A stretch of 64,000 bases of DNA from Bradyrhizobium sp. 199 (GTDB lineage: Bacteria; Pseudomonadota; Alphaproteobacteria; Rhizobiales; Xanthobacteraceae), in assembly GCF_023073355.1 (NCBI RefSeq), contig NZ_JADPJI010000002.1, forward strand, positions 62,001 through 126,000, read 5' to 3'. Both the position numbers and the translations under genes were made by a program. Positions 49,700-59,084 of the stretch are shown piece after piece. The notes beneath the pieces are model-generated. The model did not search any database. It had not been told where the DNA came from and saw only the letters and a program-made list of their open reading frames with translations. How positions within the stretch are numbered: the first letter of the stretch is position 1; each line of letters opens with the position of its first letter.

Positions 49700-50764
49700 A
49701 TGCTGCTTGCCAATCTCGAACTTGCATTCCGTGCGGCGTCGGTAGCGTTGCTGCTGGTGCTGGCGGCGTCATTGCTCTCCGATTTCCGTAGCGTGCTCAC
49801 AGCCCGCCTCGGCGCAGCCTTCGCGCTCGGCTCGGCCGCACATGCGGCGAGCTATTCGGTCGGCGTCACGTCCGTGATCCCGCTATGGCACGCGCCGCTG
49901 ATCGCGCTCTCGACCGGAAACATCGTGGTGTTCTGGATGTTCACGCGGGCGCTGTTCGAGGATGAGTTTCGTCTGCGCGGGTGGCATGGGCTGGTCTGGG
50001 CGCTGGTCACTTCCTTCAGTTTCGCGGGGTGCGTCTGGATCGCACCTGCTGGCCACGTGCGATTCTCCGTGACCGCAGTCAATCTGATCGTCCTCGGCTT
50101 CATCGGGCTTGCGATCGGGCAGACGATCGCCTCGTGGCCGGCCGATCTGGTCGAGCGCCGCCGCCGCGTTCGCGTCTTCATCGTCTGCGCAGCCGCGCTC
50201 TATGGCGGGCTGAATGCAGCACTTCAGATCGTCGTTGCCGGTCACCGCGTCGGCGATGTCGCCGATTCGATAAACACCGCCGTGCTTGCCTGCGTCGTTG
50301 CGGGCATCGCGTGGGCGATGATGCGCGTCGACGGCGCCGATCTGTTTCCAGTCGCGGTGGAGACCGCGCCGGCGATTGCGCCTAGCCAGCCGCTGGCTTC
50401 CGAGGATGCCGCCGATCAAAAGCTCATCGAGGCCCTGATGCGGCTGATGGCGGACGAGCGGGTCTATCGCCAGGAGAACATCACCATCGGCGCGCTTGCG
50501 GGCCGGCTGAAGATTCCCGAATACCGCCTGCGCCGGCTGATCAACCAGCGCCTCGGCTACCGCAACTTCAATGTGTTCCTGAACAATCACCGGATCGAGG
50601 AGGCCAAGGCCGCGCTCGCCGATCCCGCCCAGGCCGAGGTCCCCGTCATCACCATCGCCATGGACGCCGGCTTCCAGTCGCTCGGTCCCTTCAACCGCGC
50701 CTTCAAGGCGGTCACGGGCGTGACGCCGACGGAATATCGGCGGCTGAAGGTGAATATGGTCTGA
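49700..50764 (+). CDS. Membrane-anchored AraC-family transcriptional regulator
   Basis: A 354-residue protein. The first 215 residues contain about six hydrophobic segments (e.g. ASVALLLVLAASLLSDF, LIVLGFIGLAIGQTIASW, AVLACVVAGIAWAMM). The C-terminal 110 residues form an AraC-type double helix-turn-helix (about 240-350; ITIGALAGRLKIPEYRLRRLI and ITIAMDAGFQSLGPFNRAFKAVTGVTPTEYRR). Family knowledge: such membrane AraC regulators sense a periplasmic or membrane signal. It may control the divergent or downstream serine hydrolase genes; this is inference only. Confidence 0.9.
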   Translation: MLLANLELAFRAASVALLLVLAASLLSDFRSVLTARLGAAFALGSAAHAASYSVGVTSVIPLWHAPLIALSTGNIVVFWMFTRALFEDEFRLRGWHGLVWALVTSFSFAGCVWIAPAGHVRFSVTAVNLIVLGFIGLAIGQTIASWPADLVERRRRVRVFIVCAAALYGGLNAALQIVVAGHRVGDVADSINTAVLACVVAGIAWAMMRVDGADLFPVAVETAPAIAPSQPLASEDAADQKLIEALMRLMADERVYRQENITIGALAGRLKIPEYRLRRLINQRLGYRNFNVFLNNHRIEEAKAALADPAQAEVPVITIAMDAGFQSLGPFNRAFKAVTGVTPTEYRRLKVNMV

Positions 50765-50908
50765 CTGCTAATCTCCTGTAATATCGGCGTAATTCCAAAA
50801 TCGGCGAACCCGGCACAGTTTCAGCGATGCCATTTTCCAAATCCGGCGAGCGCTCTGCCCCCCATTCCGGCTTTCTCCCCGGGCATACGCCCAAGCCGGA
50901 GACCGCCA

Positions 50909-52333
50909 GTGACCCGCCGCCGCAAGATCATCCTCATCACCACCATCGCCTGTGCCGGTCTTGTGCTCGGCGCCGCGCGGGCCCGCGACGTGCCCAAGGT
51001 CGCCACCGGCTTCGTCGCCGACATCCTGTGCTCGGAGACGTTCGTCTCCGGCCTCGATCCTCAGCGCACCTTTGCCGAGACCAATGACGCCATGTCCGGG
51101 GCGGGCCTGATCAGCTGGGCGATGGATTATCAGGTCGATCGCGTCCGCAAGGATGTCACGGTGACGCTGTTCGGAATCGGCCGCAGCCACGCCGTCTATC
51201 GCGAGGGGCTCGGCTGCACGCTCGACCATGGCGCGGGGATTGCCGCTGTCGAGCCTCCTGCGGATGTCAGGCAGCCCGCATTGCTGCCCGAGATCGCCGG
51301 GCCTGGAATCGTGCCGTCGCAAAGCCCCTCACTTTCCACCGCGCTCGACCGCGCCTTCGCCGAGCCTGCGCAGCCGCCTTACCGGCGCACCCGCGCGGTG
51401 GTCGTGATGAAGTCGGGCCGCGTCGTCGCGGAGCGCTATGCGGAAGGCGTCGGGCCGGAGACGCCGCTGCTCGGCTTCTCCATGACGAAATCCGTCATCT
51501 CGGCGCTAACAGGTGTGCTGGTGCGCCAGGGCAAGCTGAAGCTCGACGAGCCCGCGCCGGTCGCTGCCTGGAAGAACCCGAATGATCCGCGCCGCGCCAT
51601 CACCGTCGATCAGTTGCTGCGCCACACCGCCGGGCTGGCGCTCGGCAGCTCATTGCAGGCTTCGCTCGGCTCCGCGTTCGAGCCGGTCAACCGGATGAAG
51701 TTCGTGGAAGCCGACATGGCTTCCTATGCGGAGAGCATGCCGCTGGAGACCGCGCCCGGAGCCGTGTGGAATTATCACGACGGCAACATGCTCATCCTCT
51801 CGCATGTGATCCGCGTCGCTGCCGGCGGGAATCCCGCAGACGCGCTTGCCTTCGCGCGCCGCGAATTGTTTGCCCCGCTCGGCATGCGCCACGTCACGCT
51901 CCAGCTCGACGGCGTCGGCACGATCGAAGGCTCGAGCGAAATGCTCGCACCGGCGCGCGACTGGGCGCGCTTCGGCCAGCTCTATCTCAACGACGGCGTC
52001 GCCGGCGGCAAACGTATCCTGCCCGAAGGTTGGGTGAACTACACCGCATCGCCGACACCGAACGCGTGGGTTGGCATCGGCGCCGGCTTCTGGACCAACC
52101 AGGGCGACAGTTTTGGCGCGAAGTTTCGCGTCGAGCACGGCTGGCCACGCGATGCCTTCTTCGCCAAGGGCACGATCGGGCAATACACCATCGTGATTCC
52201 GTCGGAGAAGCTGGTGATCGTGCGGATGGGGCGCTCGCCGAACGGACCGCCGCAGGCAGACGGCGTGTTCGATCTGGTGCGCGACGTGGTGGCCGCGACG
52301 CGCGAGAAGGGGAAGATGGCGGGCGTGGATTAG
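50909..52333 (+). CDS. Exported serine hydrolase (beta-lactamase/NylB-like family)
   Basis: A 474-residue protein with a hydrophobic N-terminal segment (residues about 6-25, ending GAARA) suggesting export. The catalytic SxxK is Ser191-Met-Thr-Lys194 in GFSMTKSVISAL; the Tyr motif is in VWNYHDGNMLILS. About 140 residues of less-conserved sequence come before the catalytic domain. Resembles 6-aminohexanoate-dimer hydrolase-like esterases. The start is GTG (GTGACCCGC) at 50909. It is downstream of the AraC regulator on the same strand, but 144 bases apart. Confidence 0.88.
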   Translation: MTRRRKIILITTIACAGLVLGAARARDVPKVATGFVADILCSETFVSGLDPQRTFAETNDAMSGAGLISWAMDYQVDRVRKDVTVTLFGIGRSHAVYREGLGCTLDHGAGIAAVEPPADVRQPALLPEIAGPGIVPSQSPSLSTALDRAFAEPAQPPYRRTRAVVVMKSGRVVAERYAEGVGPETPLLGFSMTKSVISALTGVLVRQGKLKLDEPAPVAAWKNPNDPRRAITVDQLLRHTAGLALGSSLQASLGSAFEPVNRMKFVEADMASYAESMPLETAPGAVWNYHDGNMLILSHVIRVAAGGNPADALAFARRELFAPLGMRHVTLQLDGVGTIEGSSEMLAPARDWARFGQLYLNDGVAGGKRILPEGWVNYTASPTPNAWVGIGAGFWTNQGDSFGAKFRVEHGWPRDAFFAKGTIGQYTIVIPSEKLVIVRMGRSPNGPPQADGVFDLVRDVVAATREKGKMAGVD

Positions 52334-52338
52334 GTGCT

Positions 52339-53706
52339 TTACCGCCCCAGCTCCGTCGCCCTCGCCACGCGATCGAACCGCTCCAGCGTCATGATCGCGT
52401 CCGCGAATTTTTCCGCGCGCGCGTTCAACACGGGCCGTGCCAGCGTCAGAAACTTTTGCTGCATCGCCTGCGCGTCCGGGAATGAGGTCGGCTCACCGGA
52501 GGGATCGGCATAGAGTCGCTCATGCACGCCATCGTCGGTGGTGATGCTGACGCGGGCACCAAAAGGATGCGTACGGCCGACTTCGAGCCGGTCGTCCTGC
52601 ACCACGTCGAACTTGTCGGCGAGCGCGTCGATTGCGGTGTCGCCAAGGCGGCTGTAATCGTCCCAGCCGAATGAACCCTGGTCGAGCGCGAGCGCGCCGG
52701 TGAAGAACATCGAAAACTGGCCGCCGACGATCGAGGTCGGGTGCCGCTTGGTGGCGGCATCGCCCGTCAGCGTGATGCCGTTGCGGTGCAGTCCGATCTC
52801 GACGCGCTTGACCTGGTCAGGCGTCAGATTGTGCTCGCGCCGCATCGCGATCAGCGCGTCGATGGCGGCATGGGTGTAGCGGCAACTCGGATAAGGCTTT
52901 ACGCCGATCTTCATGGTTTCGTAGCTCTTGCCGAGCTCGGCGACCGCCTTGCCCGGATGCGCGTCGTCGGTGTAGCCGGCGAGCAGCCCGTGCTTGCCCT
53001 CGACCGATTCCGTTGCGCCGACGAAATCGTTGCGCGCCAGCGTCGCGGCGATCACGCCGTTCATCGCGGCGGCGCCGACCTGGTAGCGCTTGTTCCAGGC
53101 GCCGTTGACCAGGAATTGCAGCGAGCCGGCGGCCTGGCTGCCGGAGACACCGAAGGCGGCGATGAGCTGCTGCTCGGAGAGGCCGAACAGTTTGCCGGCC
53201 GCCGCGGCCGCGCCATAGGTGCCGGCGGTCGCGGTCGGGTGGAAGCCGCGCGCATAATGCGAGGTCGGATCGAGCGCATTGCCGAGCCGGCAGCAGACCT
53301 CGTAACCCGCCACGATCGCGGTCAGCACGTCGCGCCCCGACGCGCCGACCATCTCGCCGACGGCGAAGGCGGCCGGAACCACCGGCGCACTCGGATGCAG
53401 CGAGGAATCGGCGTGGGTGTCGTCGAAATCGAGGGAATGGCCGAGCGCGCCGTTGAGCAGCGCGGCGACCGCAGGCGTCCAGGTCTTGGCATCGCCGAAC
53501 ACGGTGGATTCGCCCTTGGTGTCCAGCGCCAGTGCTTCCAGCATCTTCAGCATCGACGGGGTCGATTCCGCCTCGCGCCTCGCCCGGATCGCACTGCCGA
53601 GGAAGTCCAGCGTCAGCACTTTTGCGCGATCCAGCACTTCCGCCGGAATATCCTGGTAGTTCAGGTTAGCGACATAGGCGGCGAGCGTTGCGGTTTCGTG
53701 GGCCAT
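52339..53706 (-). CDS. MmgE/PrpD family protein
   Basis: A 455-residue protein of the 2-methylcitrate dehydratase/immune-response gene 1 superfamily. Conserved segments: LDFLGSAIRARR, LLNGALGHSLDFDDTHADSSLHPSAPVVPAAFAV, GYEVCCRLGNAL, FHPTATAGTYGAAAAAGKLFGL and VKPYPSCRYTHAAIDAL. Without a prp operon nearby the substrate is uncertain; family members dehydrate or isomerise tricarboxylic acids. It converges with the serine hydrolase gene. Confidence 0.9.
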   Translation of the reverse strand: MAHETATLAAYVANLNYQDIPAEVLDRAKVLTLDFLGSAIRARREAESTPSMLKMLEALALDTKGESTVFGDAKTWTPAVAALLNGALGHSLDFDDTHADSSLHPSAPVVPAAFAVGEMVGASGRDVLTAIVAGYEVCCRLGNALDPTSHYARGFHPTATAGTYGAAAAAGKLFGLSEQQLIAAFGVSGSQAAGSLQFLVNGAWNKRYQVGAAAMNGVIAATLARNDFVGATESVEGKHGLLAGYTDDAHPGKAVAELGKSYETMKIGVKPYPSCRYTHAAIDALIAMRREHNLTPDQVKRVEIGLHRNGITLTGDAATKRHPTSIVGGQFSMFFTGALALDQGSFGWDDYSRLGDTAIDALADKFDVVQDDRLEVGRTHPFGARVSITTDDGVHERLYADPSGEPTSFPDAQAMQQKFLTLARPVLNARAEKFADAIMTLERFDRVARATELGR

Positions 53707-53824
53707 CGTGTTTCCTCGTTTTGGCGCGCAAGTTAGGCGGGCTGATTTGGCCTTTCAAGCAGCCTTGCGGCCACGGGCATCAGCCATGCTTTTGCCTGGC
53801 CTTAAGAGGATCGGACTTCCAACC

Positions 53825-54940
53825 ATGGCATTCGCAGGACAGGTGTGGGAGCGGATACGGTCGCGGCGAACGCAACTGGGGCTCGCGATCCGGGTTACGG
53901 TCGCTGCGACCGCGGCCTATGCGCTCGCCACCGCGCTGCATCTGCTGTTGCCGCTCTGGGCCGTCCTGACCTCGCTGATCGTGACCCAGATGAGCGTCGG
54001 CCGCTCGCTGAAGGCGACGCGCGACTATATGCTCGGCACCATCGGCGGCGCGATCTATGGCGGTGCCATCGCGATCCTGATCCCTTATTCCAGCGAAGCC
54101 GGGCTGCTGGGATTGCTGGTGCTGTCGGTCGCCCCGCTCGCCTTCATCGCCGCGATCAATCCAAGCTTGAGTGCGGCCACCGTGACCGCCGTGATCGTGC
54201 TGCTGGTTCCGACCATGCATCATTCCGACCCCATGACCTCGGCGATCGACCGCGTTAGCGAGGTCGCGGTGGGCGCGGTCACGGGCCTGCTGGTCTCGTT
54301 CCTGGTGCTGCCCTCGCGCGCGGCGCGGCAGATCCGTGCCAGCGCCGCGATCCTGCTCGAACTGATCGCAGATGCCTTCACCGAGCTGCTCGCGGGCCTC
54401 ACCCGCGGCCGTGACAACGACGCGCTGCACCGGATCCAGGACGGCATCGGCACCGCGATGGTTGGTCTCAATGCGATCGGAACCGAGGCCGAGCGCGAGC
54501 GCGCCGCGCGGCTGTCGAGCGGTCCGGACACCGGTCCGCTGCTGCGAACCGTGCTGAGGCTGCGCCATGATGTCGTGATGATCGGCCGCGCCACCGTGGT
54601 GCCGCTGCCGATCGAGGTGCAAACGCGGCTCGCAGCTCCCCTGACGGAAGTCTCGACCGCGATCGCGCGCTTCCTGCGTTCGGCAGCTGGCGCCTTCCGC
54701 CAAGGCGCCGGCGCGCCGCCGATCCATCCCGTCCATGTCGCGCTTCAGCACTACGCCGAGGCGGTCGCCGCCGTCCGCCAGGATGGCCTGATCCGCGGTC
54801 ATCCCGGCGACACCGCCGAGCGATTCTTCGCGCTCGGTTTCTCGCTGGAGCAGATGCACCAGAATCTCTGCGATCTCGATCGGGTCGTCGGCGAATGGTC
54901 GGAGGCTGCGGCGACCAAGCCGGCGCGTGTGGCGGAGTAG
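53825..54940 (+). CDS. FUSC family inner-membrane protein
   Basis: A membrane protein of about 371 residues with about six hydrophobic helices in the first 175 residues (LAIRVTVAATAAYALATAL, LLPLWAVLTSLIVTQMSVG, GTIGGAIYGGAIAILI, GLLGLLVLSVAPLAFIAAI). A cytoplasmic helical domain follows (RQIRASAAILLELIADAFTELLAG...). The fusaric acid resistance (FUSC/YccC) family handles aromatic acid or other efflux. There are in-frame ATGs at 53708, 53786 and 53825; I chose 53825 because family homology begins there and AAGAGGA precedes it. Confidence 0.85.
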   Translation: MAFAGQVWERIRSRRTQLGLAIRVTVAATAAYALATALHLLLPLWAVLTSLIVTQMSVGRSLKATRDYMLGTIGGAIYGGAIAILIPYSSEAGLLGLLVLSVAPLAFIAAINPSLSAATVTAVIVLLVPTMHHSDPMTSAIDRVSEVAVGAVTGLLVSFLVLPSRAARQIRASAAILLELIADAFTELLAGLTRGRDNDALHRIQDGIGTAMVGLNAIGTEAERERAARLSSGPDTGPLLRTVLRLRHDVVMIGRATVVPLPIEVQTRLAAPLTEVSTAIARFLRSAAGAFRQGAGAPPIHPVHVALQHYAEAVAAVRQDGLIRGHPGDTAERFFALGFSLEQMHQNLCDLDRVVGEWSEAAATKPARVAE

Positions 54941-54947
54941 CCAAAAC

Positions 54948-54990
54948 ATGATCCGGAAAAGTGCGCAGCGGTTTTCCGAAAAGATCATGC
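54948..54990. repeat. Palindromic repeat, family D
   Basis: CATGATCCGGAAAAGTGCGC...GGTTTTCCGAAAAGATCATGC, nearly identical to the copy at 31838-31882 and better preserved. It lies between the convergent FUSC and DUF2867 genes. Confidence 0.85.
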
Positions 54991-55004
54991 TTGAACAACA
55001 ACCT

Positions 55005-55043
55005 AAAGCGCGATGGCGAGTTATCCTAATCGCATCGCGCTTT
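55005..55043. terminator. Bidirectional terminator-like hairpin at the DUF2867 stop
   Basis: AAAGCGCGATG and CATCGCGCTTT form a perfect 11-bp stem with a 17-base loop; the distal arm reaches the TAA stop codon of the minus-strand gene (55043-55045). With A runs on one side and T runs on the other, it can end transcripts from both convergent genes. Confidence 0.65.
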
Positions 55044-55531
55044 TAAGGGGCCGGCTCGACGATGCGTCTCATCATGCTGCGGGCCACGAGCTTGTGGAAG
55101 GGCGTGATGAAAGCGAGATAGGTCCGGCCGAGCCGGTTGTGCGTCCGCACCAGCGTGGTCAAAGTCACCCGACGGCCTGCCGCATCGCCTGAAGCGTCGA
55201 CCACGATGCGGAAATCGAGGTGAGAATCGTTGAAGCCGGCGACCAGCCGTTCCGGCGTTTCGCTCAGCACCGGAAACAGGCCGATCGATCCGCCCGGCGC
55301 CGGCGCGCCTTCACCCGACGTCTTCAGCCCGAACGGCCTTACCAGAATGTTGCGCAGGCGCAGCAGCCCATCGATCCAGCGCGGTCCGTGCAGCACCATC
55401 CGGGTGCAGGCCTCGCGGGCGTTCACTTGCGCAGTGCCGATCTCGACGCGAAACGCGTCGGCGAACTGCGCGCCTGCCAGCAGCGTATTGGCATCGACCT
55501 CGGGTGCGACTTCGCGGACGGTTCCGTTCAT
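55043..55531 (-). CDS. DUF2867 family protein
   Basis: A 162-residue soluble protein. Recognisable stretches: DANTLLAGAQFADAFRVEIG, ACTRMVLHGPRWIDGLLRLRNILVRPFGLK, FPVLSETPERLVAGFNDSHLDFRIVV, and YLAFITPFHKLVARSMMRR. Family function unknown; members resemble START/polyketide cyclase-like beta proteins. Its ATG overlaps the MATE transporter stop (ATGA), so the two are coupled. A terminator hairpin overlaps its stop codon. Confidence 0.85.
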   Translation of the reverse strand: MNGTVREVAPEVDANTLLAGAQFADAFRVEIGTAQVNAREACTRMVLHGPRWIDGLLRLRNILVRPFGLKTSGEGAPAPGGSIGLFPVLSETPERLVAGFNDSHLDFRIVVDASGDAAGRRVTLTTLVRTHNRLGRTYLAFITPFHKLVARSMMRRIVEPAP

Positions 55532-56922
55532 TCCGCCAATCTGCGCGTCAGCATCCGGAAGCGCAAGATCAGCAGCCCGGCATAGACGAACGTCCCGACC
55601 GAAAACCCGACCCAGACGCCGACCGCGCCAAGCCCCGCGTTGAAGGCCAGCACCCAGGCGATCGGAAAAGCGATGCCCCAATAGCCGATCGCGGCGAACA
55701 GCAGCGTCATCCTGGTGTCGTTCAGGCCGCGCAGCGCGCCGCCCATAATGGTCTGCAGGCCGTCAGCGATGAAGAAGGTGGCGCCGACCAGCAGCAACGT
55801 CGCAGTCAGCTCGATGGTGGCCGCGCTCTCGGCGCCGCTACCGAAGAACAGCCGGCCGAGCTGGTAGCGGCCGAGGATGATGACGATGGTCAGGGCGGAG
55901 ACCAATCCGACGCCGAGCACGGCTGCGGCCAGCCCGGCGCGCTTCACGGCCGCCGGCTCGCCGCGGCCGAAGGCGTGGCCGACCCGCACCGTCGCCGCCA
56001 TGCCGATGCCGAGCGGCACCATGAACAGCACGGCGGTGATCTGCAGCGCGATCTGATGCGCGGCAATAGCGGCGGTCGAGATCAATCCCATCAGCAGCGC
56101 GGCCGAGGAGAACAGGCCATATTCCAGCAGCAGCGAAAACGAGATCGGCGCGCCGATCGCGATCAGCTGGCGCATCAGAGGCCAGTCGATCCGCCAGAAG
56201 CGGGCGAGCGGGCGGTAGTCCGAAAGCGGTTTGCGCAGACCTGCGATCGCGAGCACCGCGACGAACGTGCCGAGGTTGACCATCGTCGTCGCAAGTCCCG
56301 CGCCGAACAGGCCCAGCTCCGGCAGGCCGAACAGGCCGTGGATCAGGGCATAGACCAGCGCGGCATTGACCGGGATCGCCGCCACCGTGATCCACAGCGG
56401 CGGCTGCGGCCGGTTCACCGCGCTCATCATGCTGCGCACCGCGATGAAGCCGAGTGCCGGCGCGATGCCCCAGGCGAGGCCATTCAGATAGCGTTGGGCA
56501 AGGCCGGCTGATTGCGGCGCCTGTCCGAGCGCGAGCAGGATCTGCTCGCCATAGAGCGGTGAGGCCATCATCGGCAGCGAGATCAGCAGCGCGGCCCATA
56601 GCCCGACACGCAAGGAGCGGCGGATCAGCCTGACGTCGCCGGCGCCGAAGGCCTGCGCGGCCAGCGGCGACACCGCGGCCATCAATCCGAGCCCGAAGGT
56701 GAAGCTGACGAAATAGACCGTATGCGCCAGCGCCGCAGCGGCCACGGCATCCTCGCCGAGCCGCCCGATCAGCGCGAGATCGGTCGTGATCATCGCGATC
56801 TGTCCGAGCTGCGTCAGCATCAAAGGCACGGCCAGCCGCAGCGTCTCGACGAACTCCTGCGCGAGATGGTTTTGCGGCATGCCGGTTTGCGGCTGCGAAT
56901 GGTGTTGGACGGTATCGAGCAT
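55528..56922 (-). CDS. MATE family multidrug efflux transporter
   Basis: A 464-residue inner-membrane antiporter with 12 predicted hydrophobic segments in two similar halves (LRLAVPLMLTQLGQIAMITTD and the matching IAIGAPISFSLLLEYGLF). The NorM-type motif GRLGEDAVAAAALAHT is near the first helix. Exports cationic drugs or metabolites using Na or H gradients. The ATG at 56922 is used; upstream in-frame sequence is not family-like. It is coupled to the DUF2867 gene. Confidence 0.92.
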   Translation of the reverse strand: MLDTVQHHSQPQTGMPQNHLAQEFVETLRLAVPLMLTQLGQIAMITTDLALIGRLGEDAVAAAALAHTVYFVSFTFGLGLMAAVSPLAAQAFGAGDVRLIRRSLRVGLWAALLISLPMMASPLYGEQILLALGQAPQSAGLAQRYLNGLAWGIAPALGFIAVRSMMSAVNRPQPPLWITVAAIPVNAALVYALIHGLFGLPELGLFGAGLATTMVNLGTFVAVLAIAGLRKPLSDYRPLARFWRIDWPLMRQLIAIGAPISFSLLLEYGLFSSAALLMGLISTAAIAAHQIALQITAVLFMVPLGIGMAATVRVGHAFGRGEPAAVKRAGLAAAVLGVGLVSALTIVIILGRYQLGRLFFGSGAESAATIELTATLLLVGATFFIADGLQTIMGGALRGLNDTRMTLLFAAIGYWGIAFPIAWVLAFNAGLGAVGVWVGFSVGTFVYAGLLILRFRMLTRRLAE

Positions 56923-57113
56923 GGCTCTCCAATAGCATCGCAGGGCGACGAAACCATGGGTATTGTGTCCCGGACGCGCTGCAGCGCGAAGCGCTGCTGC
57001 GCTGAGCCGGGACCCCGAAAGTTGCGGTCTCAGGCCCCGTCCCATGGGCCCCGGCTCAGCAGCGCATCACTTGCGTGCTGCGCCGCGTCCGGGGCACGAG
57101 CCCTTGGGAGGCG

Positions 57114-58409
57114 CTAGCCCTTGCGCTCCGGCACGCGCTTGATCTTCGCGCCCAGCGCGTTGAGCCGCTCCTCGATGCGCTCGTAGCCGCGCTCGATCTG
57201 GTCGGCGTTGTTGATGGTGGAGGTGCCCTGGGCGCACACGGCCGCCAGCAGCATCGCCATGCCGGCGCGGATATCCGGCGAGGTCATGGTCGCGCCGTGC
57301 AGGCGGCTGGGCCCTGCGATGATCGCGCGGTGCGGGTCGCACAGCACGATGCGCGCGCCCATCGCGATCAGCTTGTCGACGAAGAACATCCTGGATTCGA
57401 ACATCTTCTCGAACATCAGGATGACGCCCTCGCATTGCGTGGCGGTGACGATCGCGATCGACATCAGATCGGCCGGGAAGGCCGGCCAGGGCTGGTCTTC
57501 CAGCTTCGGCACGTGGCCGCCGAAATCGTCCTGGATCTTCAGGGTCTGGTTCGACGGCACGATGAGATCGTCGCCCTCGACGCGGCAGACGATGCCGAGC
57601 CGCTCGAATCCCATGCGGACCGAGCGCAGATGCTCGACGCCGGCGCGCGTGATGCGAAGCGGCGAGCGCGTCACCGCGGCAAGCCCGATCAGCGAGCCGA
57701 CCTCGATGTGATCGGGCTGGATGCGATAGGTCGCCGACCCCAGCGTTGCCGGCCCATGCACGATCATGGTGTTGGTGCCGATGCCCTCGATCTTCGCGCC
57801 GAGCGCGACCAGGAAATTGGCGAGGTCCTGCACATGCGGCTCGGACGCCGCGTTGCGCAAATAGGTGACGCCGTCGGCCGCGACCGCCGCGACCAGCGCG
57901 TTCTCGGTCGCGGTGACGCTTGGCTCGTCCAGGAACACGTCGGCACCCGCGAGTTTTGGCGCGCGGAATTCGAGCCGGTCGGTCGCGGTGACTTTTGCGC
58001 CCAATTGCTCCAGCGCCAGTACATGCGTATCCAGCCGGCGGCGGCCGATGACGTCGCCGCCGGGCGGCGGCAGCATCACCTCGCCGCAGCGTGCGAGCAA
58101 GGGGCCCGCCAGCAGGATCGAAGCGCGGATGCGCACGCACAGATCGGGGTCGAGATCGGCGGCGCGGATGCTCTTGGCGTGGATGTGCAGCGTATTGCGG
58201 CCAGTCCATTCCGCCGACGCGCCGACCGAGCGGATCAATTCGACCAGCGTCTCGGTGTCGCGGATCCGCGGCACGTTCTCCAGCGTCACCGGATGCTCGG
58301 TGAGCAGGGCCGCCGCGATGATCGGCAGCGCCGAATTCTTGTTGCCGGACGGCTCGATCGAGCCCGAGAGCCGGTGACCGCCCTCGACGATATATTGGAT
58401 GGGCGCCAC
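57114..58409 (-). CDS. murA: MurA-type UDP-GlcNAc 1-carboxyvinyltransferase with Asp at the active-site position
   Basis: A 431-residue EPSP-synthase-fold enzyme. Lys24-Asn25 (PSGNKNSALPI) and the signature LVELIRSVGA, DLDPDLCVRIRASILLAGPLLARCG are present. The mobile loop reads PPPGGDVIGRRRLDTHVLALEQLG: Asp119 stands where E. coli MurA has Cys115. In Mycobacterium, Chlamydia and Borrelia this Cys-to-Asp form is active and insensitive to fosfomycin. The start is GTG at 58409 (VAPIQYIVEGG), with GAGAG upstream. It might be a second copy, as alphaproteobacteria commonly have another murA elsewhere; I cannot see that from this window. Confidence 0.88.
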   Translation of the reverse strand: MAPIQYIVEGGHRLSGSIEPSGNKNSALPIIAAALLTEHPVTLENVPRIRDTETLVELIRSVGASAEWTGRNTLHIHAKSIRAADLDPDLCVRIRASILLAGPLLARCGEVMLPPPGGDVIGRRRLDTHVLALEQLGAKVTATDRLEFRAPKLAGADVFLDEPSVTATENALVAAVAADGVTYLRNAASEPHVQDLANFLVALGAKIEGIGTNTMIVHGPATLGSATYRIQPDHIEVGSLIGLAAVTRSPLRITRAGVEHLRSVRMGFERLGIVCRVEGDDLIVPSNQTLKIQDDFGGHVPKLEDQPWPAFPADLMSIAIVTATQCEGVILMFEKMFESRMFFVDKLIAMGARIVLCDPHRAIIAGPSRLHGATMTSPDIRAGMAMLLAAVCAQGTSTINNADQIERGYERIEERLNALGAKIKRVPERKG

Positions 58410-58533
58410 TGAGATCTCTCGCTGTCCTGTTGGGTGGGCTGTTTCGGAGCGGAAACTACAGAGAATTGGACGCGGGAGCAATTGTGCTGCCGTATCAGGC
58501 CGTCAATCTGGAGCTTGTGGCAGGCGGCAGCCC

Positions 58534-59001
58534 TTAGAACAACCCGATGATGTTTCCCACCACATACAGGATCGCAATCAGGACCAGAGCGCCGATCATG
58601 ACGAAGGAGATTTCGATCGCGATGGCGCCGGCGCCGAGCGCGGCGGCGACGGCGGCGAGGAGCCGTTCCTCCCTGAAGACCAGCGAGAGGACGGAGAGCA
58701 GGACGGCGAGCAGGCCGAGCGAGATCGCGGTGACTGACGCGATTTCGCTCCAGCTTCGCCCCGTGGATTTCTCGACCTTCGGGGCCTGATACTCCACGCC
58801 CTTTACCTTCGCGATGACGCGGTCCTTGATGCGATTTCCGGTGTCGACGATCACCTTATCTGCCGGCGGCGGGGGAAATACGATCGGCACGACCCAATGC
58901 GGCAGCACCGCCGCCATCAGCGCCAACACACCGACAATGCTGCCCACGATGCCGAGGCGCCGGGACGGCACGGTGGAACGGGTCATTGCGGATGCGGTCA
59001 T
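58534..59001 (-). CDS. Small membrane protein of unknown function
   Basis: A 155-residue protein with one N-terminal hydrophobic segment (about 17-42, IVGSIVGVLALMAAVLPHWV), a polar periplasmic or cytoplasmic middle (about 45-85, with KVIVDTGNRIKDRVIAKVKG) and two or three C-terminal segments (about 88-155, SLGLLAVLLSVLSLVF and VMIGALVLIAILYVVGNIIG). No family recognised. It lies between murA and gyrB on the same strand, with room for its own promoter. Confidence 0.78.
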   Translation of the reverse strand: MTASAMTRSTVPSRRLGIVGSIVGVLALMAAVLPHWVVPIVFPPPPADKVIVDTGNRIKDRVIAKVKGVEYQAPKVEKSTGRSWSEIASVTAISLGLLAVLLSVLSLVFREERLLAAVAAALGAGAIAIEISFVMIGALVLIAILYVVGNIIGLF

Positions 59002-59084
59002 GGCGTGAGGTTTCCCGGCCGGAATTGGCCAACGGGTTCATGCCACTTCGTCGCGTTGACGGGAGATGAGGTTCAGGGGGTTCT

